From Verrucomicrobiota bacterium (GTDB taxonomy: Bacteria > Verrucomicrobiota > Verrucomicrobiia > Limisphaerales > JADLHS01), in NCBI GenBank assembly GCA_004297495.1, contig SCTL01000344.1, positions 1 through 14,816 on the forward strand: a stretch of 14,816 nt of DNA, read 5' to 3'. Within the stretch, counting starts at the first letter, position 1. Each line of letters opens with the position of its first letter. Below the pieces are notes generated by a model that did not search any database, was not told the origin of the DNA, and saw only the letters and a list, made by a program, of their open reading frames with translations. The position numbers and the translations under genes were made by a program. Below are positions 6,250 through 12,708 of this stretch, in pieces.

Positions 6250-6433
6250 CATGGAAAAGATACAGACGCACGCCAAAACGAGCCCTGTGTCTCTCTCCGT
6301 CTCCGTCCACAGGGCGGAGGCTCAATGCCCTCCATTGAATCCGCTGGTACGCGCGAGGCACCTTGCTTAGCGTTCTTCTCTACTGGGTTTGGTTTGCTGG
6401 CGGCCGGCTCGCACCGGCCGCCAGTCCAATTTT
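6250..6433 (+). ncRNA. candidate sigma-54-dependent small regulatory RNA
   Basis: Predicted ~184-nt transcript starting just after the sigma-54 promoter. Hairpin 1 pairs GCCCTGTG (6282-6289) with CACAGGGC (6308-6315), 8 bp without mismatch, and holds the 18-nt pyrimidine-rich loop TCTCTCTCCGTCTCCGTC. Hairpin 2 pairs TCAATG (6322-6327) with CATTGA (6333-6338) and exposes CCCTC. Hairpin 3 (6397-6424) is an 11-bp GC-rich terminator-like stem. Pyrimidine-rich loops in bacterial sRNAs often pair with Shine-Dalgarno sequences (GGAG, GAGGG), so a translation-repressing role is a reasonable guess. An alternative is a leaderless 39-codon frame from ATG 6251 to TAG 6370 (MEKIQTHAKTSPV...), which shows no signal peptide, membrane segment or known motif. 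The promoter and hairpins are read directly; the existence of the RNA is inference. Confidence 0.45.
6397..6433 (+). terminator. intrinsic-terminator-like hairpin between convergent units
   Basis: CTGGCGGCCGG (6397-6407) and CCGGCCGCCAG (6414-6424) form a perfect 11-bp stem with a 6-nt loop CTCGCA. On the + strand it is followed by TCCAATTTT, a weak T tract, so it would end the predicted small RNA. It also lies 42 nt beyond the stop codon of the minus-strand GH57 gene, but on that strand no T run follows, so any role there would be weaker. Confidence 0.6.
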
Positions 6434-6465
6434 GCGGAGTGTCCGCCAATCACTGCGGCGGCGAA

Positions 6466-7929
6466 TCAAAAATCGTGACTGATGATCGCTTCCGTCCGGC
6501 GGCAAAGTTCGCGACCGTAATCCGTCCAGATCCCCTGCCCCCAATAGCGGTAGCAACTCGTCTGCGAACACAGCAGATGAAACAACGCGTTGCGATAACG
6601 TGCTTCGCTCGCCGGCACGCCGGGCTTGAGAACTTTCTCGTAGAAAAGTGAACTGCTTTTTTCCATTGGCCCGAGCACGTTCTCGTAGCCGCGCACCCAG
6701 GAAATGTCATTGGTCCAACTGCCGCCTTCCATGTGAAAGCGGTGATCCTCTTTCTTGAGTTCCTCGATCACCTTGGCCAGCCGTTGCTCGCCTTCGCCCG
6801 ATTTGAAACGATCCCAGATGCGCTTCTGGAAAATCGGCTGGGCCACGGGTAGGTCGGCTTCCCGAATCCCGAGCGCGAAAAGATGTTCGAGATATTCCGA
6901 CGCGTTCATCGCCGGCGTGCGCGAACCGGAACTTTCCCGCATCGCTTCCAGAAACTTGGGTGGAAATTCGTTCATCATCACGCCGCCGTTTTCGCCATCG
7001 GCGATTTGTGTCACGAGTGGCGGCACTGGTTTGCCCGCGAGTTCCCAGCGCGAAAGGCTCTTCGCTTCGTAGTAAGGTTGCATCTGCGCAACGAGTTTTG
7101 TGTCGCTGCCCTGCGTCTTGATGATCGCGATGATGCTGGTCTCGTCGCCACGCGAGTTTTTGCAGACGAGCCGATGCGGTAGATGTTTTTGCCGAAGGCC
7201 GTGGCCGTTTTCCGCAAGCTCCACTGTGTGCTCCTGAATCAACACCCATTGATAGCCGCAGTCCTTGAGCATCTTGATGTAGTCGTAAGCGGTGTCCGGA
7301 TGATTCGGCAATGCCATCTCAGACGGCGAAAAACCGCGCACGCGACTTAGCGCCTCCAGACCGAAGATCGCCGCGAAATGATGCTGCCACGCGCGCACGT
7401 GCAATCGAAAATCCTGCGCCGGCGTGGACGGCGCGACCGCGTGTCCCCACGGCATGCCCAGCCACTCGACACAGTGACGATAGCGCGGCTCACACGTGAC
7501 ACGCTTCAAGTTGTCGAACACGTCATGCAGCCCCATGTGCCGCAGGCCGTGAAACAGCGTGCCCGAATACTCCAGCATCACGCGCGGCTGCTTGCCCTCG
7601 TCCACCAGTTGCGGAACAAATTCCCCGATCCGCTTGTAGCACCAATGAAACACCGAGGCGTTGTGATTATCTCCAATGCCCGGGTTATCCATCATGTGCT
7701 TGAGGTTACTGATGATCTCCGCCGTCTGAAGATTCCCTCCGCCAGCAGGAATCAACGGCTGATGCATGTGCAACGCGATGGCAAACGCACTGTTGATTCC
7801 GCCGAAATCAATCCGGCTCTCCGGCGAGTAAATCTTTCGCCCCGCGCCCGCGCGAATGGCTTCCGCAATTTTTTCTTCCGAGCCGCAGAGATTCGGCAAG
7901 CCGTCAATGTATTCAGGCAATTCACTCAT
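6466..7929 (-). CDS. GH57-family glycoside hydrolase (alpha-glucan acting)
   Basis: A 487-residue GH57 enzyme. Family members are retaining alpha-amylases, amylopullulanases, 4-alpha-glucanotransferases or branching enzymes acting on alpha-1,4/1,6-glucans. Visible conserved regions: HMHQP (54-58), RGFSPSEMALP with the likely nucleophile E204, and QIADGENGG with the likely acid/base D311; near the C-terminus SQTSCYRYWGQGIWTDYG matches the family's aromatic closing motif, also found in the second GH57 here. The ~45 residues before HMHQP (ELPEYIDGLPNLCGSEEKI...) are an N-terminal extension lacking in the paralog. No signal peptide, so cytoplasmic. It is divergent from the GH13 gene (167 nt apart), suggesting joint control. 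Which of the GH57 activities it has cannot be decided from the motifs alone. Confidence 0.88.
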   Translation of the reverse strand: MSELPEYIDGLPNLCGSEEKIAEAIRAGAGRKIYSPESRIDFGGINSAFAIALHMHQPLIPAGGGNLQTAEIISNLKHMMDNPGIGDNHNASVFHWCYKRIGEFVPQLVDEGKQPRVMLEYSGTLFHGLRHMGLHDVFDNLKRVTCEPRYRHCVEWLGMPWGHAVAPSTPAQDFRLHVRAWQHHFAAIFGLEALSRVRGFSPSEMALPNHPDTAYDYIKMLKDCGYQWVLIQEHTVELAENGHGLRQKHLPHRLVCKNSRGDETSIIAIIKTQGSDTKLVAQMQPYYEAKSLSRWELAGKPVPPLVTQIADGENGGVMMNEFPPKFLEAMRESSGSRTPAMNASEYLEHLFALGIREADLPVAQPIFQKRIWDRFKSGEGEQRLAKVIEELKKEDHRFHMEGGSWTNDISWVRGYENVLGPMEKSSSLFYEKVLKPGVPASEARYRNALFHLLCSQTSCYRYWGQGIWTDYGRELCRRTEAIISHDF

Positions 7930-7966
7930 GGGTTTGATTTCAGTTCACGCCAAGCTCACGAAGAAT

Positions 7967-7998
7967 TGTTTCCGAGTCAACAGCGCAGTCCGGAAACA
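7967..7998. promoter_or_regulatory. inverted repeat, possible shared operator of the divergent GH57/GH13 genes
   Basis: TGTTTCCG (7967-7974) and CGGAAACA (7991-7998) are perfect inverted copies separated by 16 nt, so the half-site centres are 24 nt apart. It lies in the only divergent promoter region of the glucan cluster, 38 nt from the GH57 start and 98 nt from the GH13 start. No clear -10/-35 pair was recognised beside it. An 8-bp repeat can arise by chance in a region this size, so this is a weak candidate. Confidence 0.3.
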
Positions 7999-8096
7999 CT
8001 TGAAAACTTTTGCCCACACGACAGCGCGCCAACAATTCTTTTCACTTTTCTGGATTCGCCCGGCGCGTCATTCTGTCTGCGCTAAATTTACCAAGC

Positions 8097-9368
8097 ATGA
8101 TTCTCTACAATCTATTTCCGTTGTTGGCCGGACGGTTCAGTAAGTGGGACGAACATCTCGCCCGCGCGGCGAAGATGGGTTTCGACTGGGTCTATGTGAA
8201 CCCCATCCAGCAGACCGGCGCATCGCGCAGTCTTTATTCCATCAGCGATTACTTCAAAATCAATCCAGCGTTTGTGGACGCGAGCAGTGCGGAGTCTCCG
8301 GAAGCGCAATGCCGGCAAGCCATCGCCACCGGCCACACTGCCGGCTTGAAGTTCATGACCGATCTGGTGATCAATCACACCGCGATTGATTCGCCGCTCA
8401 CGCGCGAACATCCGGAGTGGTTCCTGCGCGATCACCACGGCCACGTCCTCAATGCTTCCTGCCAGCACGGCACGGAGACGGTGGTGTGGAAAGACCTCGC
8501 CCAACTCGACTTCAAGCACACGCGCGATCCTGAAGGGTTATTTCATTACGCGGTGCGCGTGGTCGAGCATCTCATCAGTCTGGGATTCGACGGCTTCCGC
8601 TGCGATGCGGCGTATCAAGTGCCGCGACATTTCTGGCATCGGCTCATTCACGAAATCCGCCGACGCCATCCGCACACGAAATTTGCCGCCGAGACGCTCG
8701 GTTGCACGCTGGATCAAACCCGCGAAACCGCGCGCGCGGGATTCGATTTCGTTTTCAACAGTTCCAAGTGGTGGGACTTCAACGGCTGGTGGCTCATCGA
8801 GCAATACAACCTCGTCCGCGAAACCGCGCCGTCCATCAGCTTCCCCGAGAGCCACGACACGCCGAGACTTTTCGCCGAGACGAACGGAAATCTGGCCGCG
8901 TTGAAACAACGTTACCTGTTCGCCGCACTGTTCTCGGCGGGCGTGATGATGCCGATGGGTTTTGAATTCGGATTGCGTAAGCAACTCCATGTCGTCGAGA
9001 CCACGCCCGCCGACTGGCAACTGAACGGCGTTGATCTCTGTTCGTTCATCACGAAGGTCAACGGCATCAAGCAACGCTTTCCGGTTTTTCAGGAGGAAAG
9101 CCCGACCAACATTCTGCCCACCAATAATCCGAACGTGCTGTTGATGTGGAAAGCGTCGGCTGCGCATCGCGATGAAGCGTTGATCATTCTCAACAAAGAC
9201 CCGTGGAATCCGCAGGACTTTCGCGTGGACAACCTGCGCCAGTTCGTGCAATCCAGCGCGCCGTTGCAAGACGTCTCGCCGGAAGAGCAGCTGGAGTTTT
9301 TGCCCGAGCCATTCCACTACGCCCTGCGGCCCGGACAAGGCATCGTGCTGGTCACTGTGCGGAAGTGA
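8097..9368 (+). CDS. compact GH13 (alpha-amylase family) enzyme, GlgE-like in style
   Basis: A 423-residue GH13 enzyme from the ATG at 8097 (MILYNLFPLLAGRF...); an upstream in-frame TTG at 8010 would add 29 residues without family resemblance. The (beta/alpha)8 barrel motifs are present: MGFDWVYVNPIQQTG, region I DLVINH (89-94), region II GFRCD with nucleophile D170, region III AAET with acid/base E199, and region IV ESHDT with D254, followed by a C-terminal beta domain. HPEWF and the NPI..TG motif recall maltosyltransferases of the GlgE type, but GlgE is about 660 residues with an N-terminal domain missing here. Likely reaction: hydrolysis or transfer on alpha-1,4-glucans in the cytoplasm (no signal peptide). 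It is divergent from one GH57 gene and convergent with another. Substrate and product are not decided. Confidence 0.88.
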   Translation: MILYNLFPLLAGRFSKWDEHLARAAKMGFDWVYVNPIQQTGASRSLYSISDYFKINPAFVDASSAESPEAQCRQAIATGHTAGLKFMTDLVINHTAIDSPLTREHPEWFLRDHHGHVLNASCQHGTETVVWKDLAQLDFKHTRDPEGLFHYAVRVVEHLISLGFDGFRCDAAYQVPRHFWHRLIHEIRRRHPHTKFAAETLGCTLDQTRETARAGFDFVFNSSKWWDFNGWWLIEQYNLVRETAPSISFPESHDTPRLFAETNGNLAALKQRYLFAALFSAGVMMPMGFEFGLRKQLHVVETTPADWQLNGVDLCSFITKVNGIKQRFPVFQEESPTNILPTNNPNVLLMWKASAAHRDEALIILNKDPWNPQDFRVDNLRQFVQSSAPLQDVSPEEQLEFLPEPFHYALRPGQGIVLVTVRK

Positions 9369-9388
9369 TCTCGTGCAACACTGAATTT

Positions 9389-9416
9389 GAACAGGAGATA
9401 ACAGAGCTAACGGAGG
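9389..9416 (+). repeat. 9-nt-period repeat, copy A
   Basis: Three degenerate units of about nine bases (ACAGGAGAT, AACAGAGCT, AACGGAGG), 20 nt after the GH13 stop codon. It matches copy B (9487-9514, opposite strand) at 22 of 28 positions. The pair sits head to head between two convergent genes and could fold as a long imperfect stem in either transcript. The origin is unknown; it looks like a dispersed small repeat rather than chance. Confidence 0.6.
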
Positions 9417-9481
9417 CGGAATGAATTGAGCCAAAACCTCGAATAATTCCGGAAGCATCCTCTGCCCCCGCTACACGAGCT

Positions 9482-10714
9482 TCATTTCTCCGTTTCCTCT
9501 GTTTCCTCCTGTCCAATCTTCTTCGGCATCTTGCCCATCGCGGTGTCGAGCAGGTGATAAACCTGTTCGATGTCGTCAAACGAGCGATGCACCCAGCGGC
9601 TGCCCCAGTAGAAATTGCAACTCGTCTCCGCCGTCAGCAGCAAATCAAACGCGCGCATGATCAAATGCCGCACTTCCTCCGCGTCGCTGATCCGGCTTGA
9701 GCGTTCGTCGAAAGTTTTCTTCACCTGCCAGTAGTAATCGCTCGCGCGCTTGAGCTCGTCCCAGCCTTTCTTTTGCAGCAGCGAGCCGGTCCATTGCGTG
9801 AAATCGCCGCCCCAGTGATGCTCCGTGTTCCACGCGCCGCGATGCACTTCAATCTCCTCCGTCGGCGGATACCGGCGCAGATACTCGCTGATGTGCGTGG
9901 GCGTGAAACCCAGCGTGCCCGCGCGAAAACGATCGAGGATCGGTTTGTAAAAGAATCCCCAGAAGCCCGACTCGACCTGCGTGGCGCGAAACCAACCGCC
10001 GTTCTCGCCGTCCGTCCACGTCGTCACGAGCGCGGGGAAATCGCACCACTTCGTGCGCTCCAGCACCTCGTGTTGAAACCAGCCGGGATCGAGACCGGAG
10101 AGTTGCGCGTTGGAAAGTTCGCGGTCGCGCGGCACGACGATGATCTCCGCGCCGCCGTGACGCGCGAGATACGGACGATACCGCAATTCCTCCCAGCGCA
10201 TCTCGCGTTTGGGTTTGAGATACATGGAATCCACCAGCACGTATTTGTAGCCGTGCCGCGCGAGCATTGGGATCATCTCCATGCAGAAACCCATTTCCGG
10301 CGGCCAGAAACCCTCGAACCGCTCGCGGCCCAACAGATGCCGGCCCAGGCCCTGCCACCATTCCGTCTGCGCGTCCCAATCCGCCGGCGGCGTCAGCGGA
10401 TACACCGGATGAAACAAACCGCTCCCGACAAACTCGATGTTCGAGCAACGGAAGCGATGCATGAAATCCGCGATGTTCACCACGTCGCCGAACGTCTCGC
10501 GCACGCCGGGGTCTTCCAACTGCTTGAGCAACGTGCCGGAGAAGCTCGCGTGCAACCGCGCCACGTCGCCGTAGCCTTCGAGCATCCGCGTGGTTCGGTC
10601 GTAGCACCAAAGGATCTGTTTGGCCTCCCAGCGCTCGCCGGAATTGTGCAGGGCGACGAGGTTGCCGAACGGTTGATGAAAGTGCAGACCCAGTGCGTGG
10701 AAAACTTCTGGCAT
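9482..10714 (-). CDS. second GH57-family glycoside hydrolase
   Basis: A 410-residue cytoplasmic GH57 enzyme, paralogous to the 6466-7929 gene but shorter. Motifs: GLHFHQP near the N-terminus (9-15), EGFWPPEMG with the likely nucleophile E140, TTWTDGENGGW with the likely acid/base D235, HRGAWNTEHHWGG (~291-303), and the closing TAETSCNFYWGSRW (361-374). The last ~10 residues (QEETEETEK) are encoded by copy B of the 9-nt repeat and do not look like part of the fold. ATG at 10714 starts MPEVFHALGLHFHQP with no extension or signal peptide. It probably acts on the same alpha-glucan as its neighbours; amylase, branching or glucanotransferase activity cannot be told apart here. It is convergent with the GH13 gene and preceded (123 nt) by the AT-rich unknown gene on the same strand. 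Confidence 0.88.
   Translation of the reverse strand: MPEVFHALGLHFHQPFGNLVALHNSGERWEAKQILWCYDRTTRMLEGYGDVARLHASFSGTLLKQLEDPGVRETFGDVVNIADFMHRFRCSNIEFVGSGLFHPVYPLTPPADWDAQTEWWQGLGRHLLGRERFEGFWPPEMGFCMEMIPMLARHGYKYVLVDSMYLKPKREMRWEELRYRPYLARHGGAEIIVVPRDRELSNAQLSGLDPGWFQHEVLERTKWCDFPALVTTWTDGENGGWFRATQVESGFWGFFYKPILDRFRAGTLGFTPTHISEYLRRYPPTEEIEVHRGAWNTEHHWGGDFTQWTGSLLQKKGWDELKRASDYYWQVKKTFDERSSRISDAEEVRHLIMRAFDLLLTAETSCNFYWGSRWVHRSFDDIEQVYHLLDTAMGKMPKKIGQEETEETEK
9487..9514 (-). repeat. 9-nt-period repeat, copy B, encoding the GH57 C-terminal tail
   Basis: On the minus strand the units read ACAGGAGGA, AACAGAGGA, AACGGAG, matching copy A at 22 of 28 positions but in inverse orientation about 70 nt away. 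The copy is in frame with the GH57 gene and gives the tail residues GQEETEETEK just before the stop. Between the copies lies a further small dyad, CGGAAT (9417-9422) and ATTCCG (9446-9451). Confidence 0.6.
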
Positions 10715-10837
10715 GGGAAAGGACTGCGCTGGCGCGCTTAGGACTGCAAGCGAAAAATCGTGTAATTACTCCGAATCCACTTCCCTGTCGCCATCTTGGA
10801 CAAATAGGCGGGAAAGCAATCGTCGTGTGCAGAAAAC

Positions 10838-11881
10838 TTACCTTTCCAAAAGTTGAGCGCGAAAACTAGTCAACAGTTCTTCGATTGCCTGCAAACCCTT
10901 TCCATTCGTAGCCACAATACAGTCTTCGTAAATATGCACGGGATGGTTGTCTCTTGGAAAGACACGCGTAAATCCAACCCAGCCTAAAGCGAGCGCGTGA
11001 ACGTCGTTTCTGCTTGGCAATTGTTCGGTCGAGTGAACTTCTAATTGGCCTTCAAGAGCTGCAAGCATTGCAGCAAACGAATCGGCTCCCAATGTTGCGC
11101 GAAGCAATTCGGTTGGCGTACGGTCAAGCAATTGGAAAATAAATTGAAGGTCCCGATTTTCCTCGCGGTTTAGGATGCGTGAATAACGCTCTTCAAAAGT
11201 TTCTTCGGTAAAATATTCAGACGAACCTTCTCGAATGATTATGTGCCCATCTTTTGTTTTCTCCTTTCTTTTCAAACCAAATGCAGCGCTGATTTTGAAT
11301 GAAGGAGAAAGCGAAAAATTGGTTTGATAAAAAATCAATGCAGGTTTCGCAGATGAATTAGAGATCTCCAAGAACCCTCGGCCAATCCATTTAACAAGAT
11401 GGCGAAATGACCACTCAAACGCTCCGTGTCCGAACTGATTTACGGCAGATTCAAAATCAGATCGGCGATTTTTCCCTTCAATGCCGCCATGTGCAAAAAC
11501 CGTGTTAAGCCAGAGGTCTACGATGCGCTGACCGGTCATTTTCACATCGAAGATGTGTTTGTCCTCCGAAAGATAACGCCTGATTTGCTGTTCATGGGAC
11601 TTGGCGCGTGATGTTATGTCATTCGACAAACCTGAACCGTAAATAATCGCCAACACTTTTTCCCAATTCGATGGTTCCTTTTGCATCCATATCCGCCTAA
11701 ATGAAATGAGTGCGGAACGAAAATGAAATCTATCTCCAAGAATAAACTTCTGTCGATCCTTTGGCCCTGCGAAGCTAAGCTTCTCATCTTTTCCAAAAAA
11801 AGGTTCCTGCTCTAATTCGTTGCACGCTTCTACGAACGAAGCAACGCGATCAACTTTAGCTTTATCAACTGGCGGAGTCAC
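10838..11881 (-). CDS. hypothetical protein, AT-richer than its neighbours
   Basis: A 347-residue protein starting at a GTG (11879-11881); not recognised as any family. No signal peptide or membrane segment is seen. It is mainly helical in appearance with charged stretches (FGLKRKEKTKDGH, EETFEERYSRILNREENRD). Distinctive segments: KFILGDRFHFRSALISFRRIW, QRIVDLWLNTVFAHGG, FEWSFRHLVKWIGRGFLEI, and a C-terminal ALALGWVGFTRVFPRDNHPV. Base composition differs from its surroundings: positions 11161-11220 have 25 G/C of 60, while 12061-12120 in the adjacent coaE have 47 of 60. This suggests acquisition by transfer, with insertion between coaE and the GH57 gene. No mobile-element gene, tRNA or direct repeat was seen at its edges. 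The frame is intact, so it is probably functional; the role is unknown. Confidence 0.7.
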   Translation of the reverse strand: MTPPVDKAKVDRVASFVEACNELEQEPFFGKDEKLSFAGPKDRQKFILGDRFHFRSALISFRRIWMQKEPSNWEKVLAIIYGSGLSNDITSRAKSHEQQIRRYLSEDKHIFDVKMTGQRIVDLWLNTVFAHGGIEGKNRRSDFESAVNQFGHGAFEWSFRHLVKWIGRGFLEISNSSAKPALIFYQTNFSLSPSFKISAAFGLKRKEKTKDGHIIIREGSSEYFTEETFEERYSRILNREENRDLQFIFQLLDRTPTELLRATLGADSFAAMLAALEGQLEVHSTEQLPSRNDVHALALGWVGFTRVFPRDNHPVHIYEDCIVATNGKGLQAIEELLTSFRAQLLER

Positions 11882-11920
11882 AAAGGATCACCGTTTAGTA
11901 AGGTGCAAATTCATTTCAGT

Positions 11921-12508
11921 TCATTTGATGGTTTCGCCTTGATTCAAAATGCGCTCCAGTTGCCGGGCGTGCGTTTCCAGATCGGCTTCGGTCCAGATGA
12001 CGTAGCGGGCGCGGGCCAGTTTGGTTTCCACCGGCAGTTGCGCGGCGTTGCGCCGGGCGATCTCGTCGTCGGACCAGCCGCGCGCGCGGAGGCGTTCGCG
12101 TTGCGCGGCGGCGCTGCACGCCACGCAGATCACGGTGTCGAACTCCGCTTCGTAACCGGCTTCGTAGAGCAAGGGAATCACCACTGCCGCCTCGCGCGCG
12201 CCCGCCTCGCGCCACACCCGCAAGTAGGCGCGCCAGCGTTCGGCGATGCGCGGATGCAGGATCGCTTCAAGTTGTTTGCGTTTCTCCGCGTCAGCAAAGA
12301 CAACGCGGGCGAGTTCCTCGCGGCGCAACCGACCTTCGCCATCGAGCATTTCCTTCCCAAACGCGGCGACGATTTCCCCGAGCGCGGGCTGGCCCGGCTC
12401 GACGACGGCGCGCGCGAGGTCGTCGGTGTCCACCACGGGCACGCCGATCAAATTGGCGGTTGTGGATTTGCCCATGCCCACGCCGCCGGTGACTGCGATG
12501 GTTTTCAT
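11921..12508 (-). CDS. coaE: dephospho-CoA kinase
   Basis: A 195-residue P-loop kinase that phosphorylates the 3'-hydroxyl of dephospho-CoA with ATP, the last step of coenzyme A synthesis, in the cytoplasm. The ATG at 12508 is chosen because it starts MKTIAVTGGVGMGKST directly with the Walker A (GGVGMGKS, 8-15); in-frame upstream codons (to 12562) run into the palindromic repeat. DTDDLARAVVEPGQPAL, ILHPRIAERW and VVIPLLYEAGYEAEFD match the family's conserved blocks. Between the P-loop lysine and the DTD aspartate there are three residues fewer than in E. coli CoaE as I recall it, so helix 1 is shorter. The length is otherwise ordinary (E. coli 206). It is followed on the same strand, 39 nt on, by the AT-rich unknown gene. 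Confidence 0.95.
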   Translation of the reverse strand: MKTIAVTGGVGMGKSTTANLIGVPVVDTDDLARAVVEPGQPALGEIVAAFGKEMLDGEGRLRREELARVVFADAEKRKQLEAILHPRIAERWRAYLRVWREAGAREAAVVIPLLYEAGYEAEFDTVICVACSAAAQRERLRARGWSDDEIARRNAAQLPVETKLARARYVIWTEADLETHARQLERILNQGETIK

Positions 12509-12554
12509 TGTCCGCACTTCAGAAAGCGTAGCGAAAACTTTGAATGGCGGGAAG

Positions 12555-12617
12555 CCCCTCACCCCGTCCCTCTCCCCATCGGATGGGGAGAGGGTGGCCG
12601 ACAGGCCGGGTGAGGGG
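12555..12617. repeat. nested palindromic intergenic repeat (REP-like)
   Basis: Outer arms CCCCTCACCC (12555-12564) and GGGTGAGGGG (12608-12617) are a perfect 10-bp inverted repeat; inside, CCCTCTCCCCATC (12568-12580) and GATGGGGAGAGGG (12582-12594) form a perfect 13-bp inverted repeat around a single base. The element lies 46 nt upstream of the coaE start, between it and the end of the next gene. Repeats of this kind, with the 'CTCTCCCCATC/GATGGGGAGAG' core, are known to me as widespread multi-copy intergenic palindromes in GC-rich bacteria. It could act as a mobile REP-type element, an mRNA stabiliser or a terminator; which one is not shown. Confidence 0.8.
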
Positions 12618-12651
12618 AAATTGTTCGCAACGTTTCGATTGAGAATTTTTC

Positions 12652-12690
12652 AAAATAAAAAACCGCGGCAACGCCTGGCGCCGCCGCGGT
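12652..12690 (-). terminator. rho-independent terminator of the large secreted-protein gene
   Basis: Read on the minus strand, ACCGCGGC (12690-12683) pairs with GCCGCGGT (12669-12662), an 8-bp GC-rich stem with a 13-nt loop, followed directly by TTTTTTATTTT (ending at 12652). It lies 19 nt after the stop codon of the 12709 gene, exactly where an intrinsic terminator is expected. Confidence 0.88.
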
Positions 12691-12708
12691 CTCGAAAGCT
12701 CTCAGTTC

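Noticed and set aside
9013..9030. GG-N10-GC spacing reminiscent of a second sigma-54 site
   Set aside because: Inside the GH13 coding region and lacking the TTGC bases of the -12 element.
9389..9514. Regular short repeats as a possible CRISPR remnant
   Set aside because: The period is 9 nt with no spacers, and the copies are inverted rather than direct; no cas genes in the window.
9773..10741. Long open frame on the + strand (322 codons)
   Set aside because: It lies opposite the second GH57 gene, whose motifs are clear; the + strand product is Arg/Ala/His rich without any family motif, as expected from GC-rich antisense reading.
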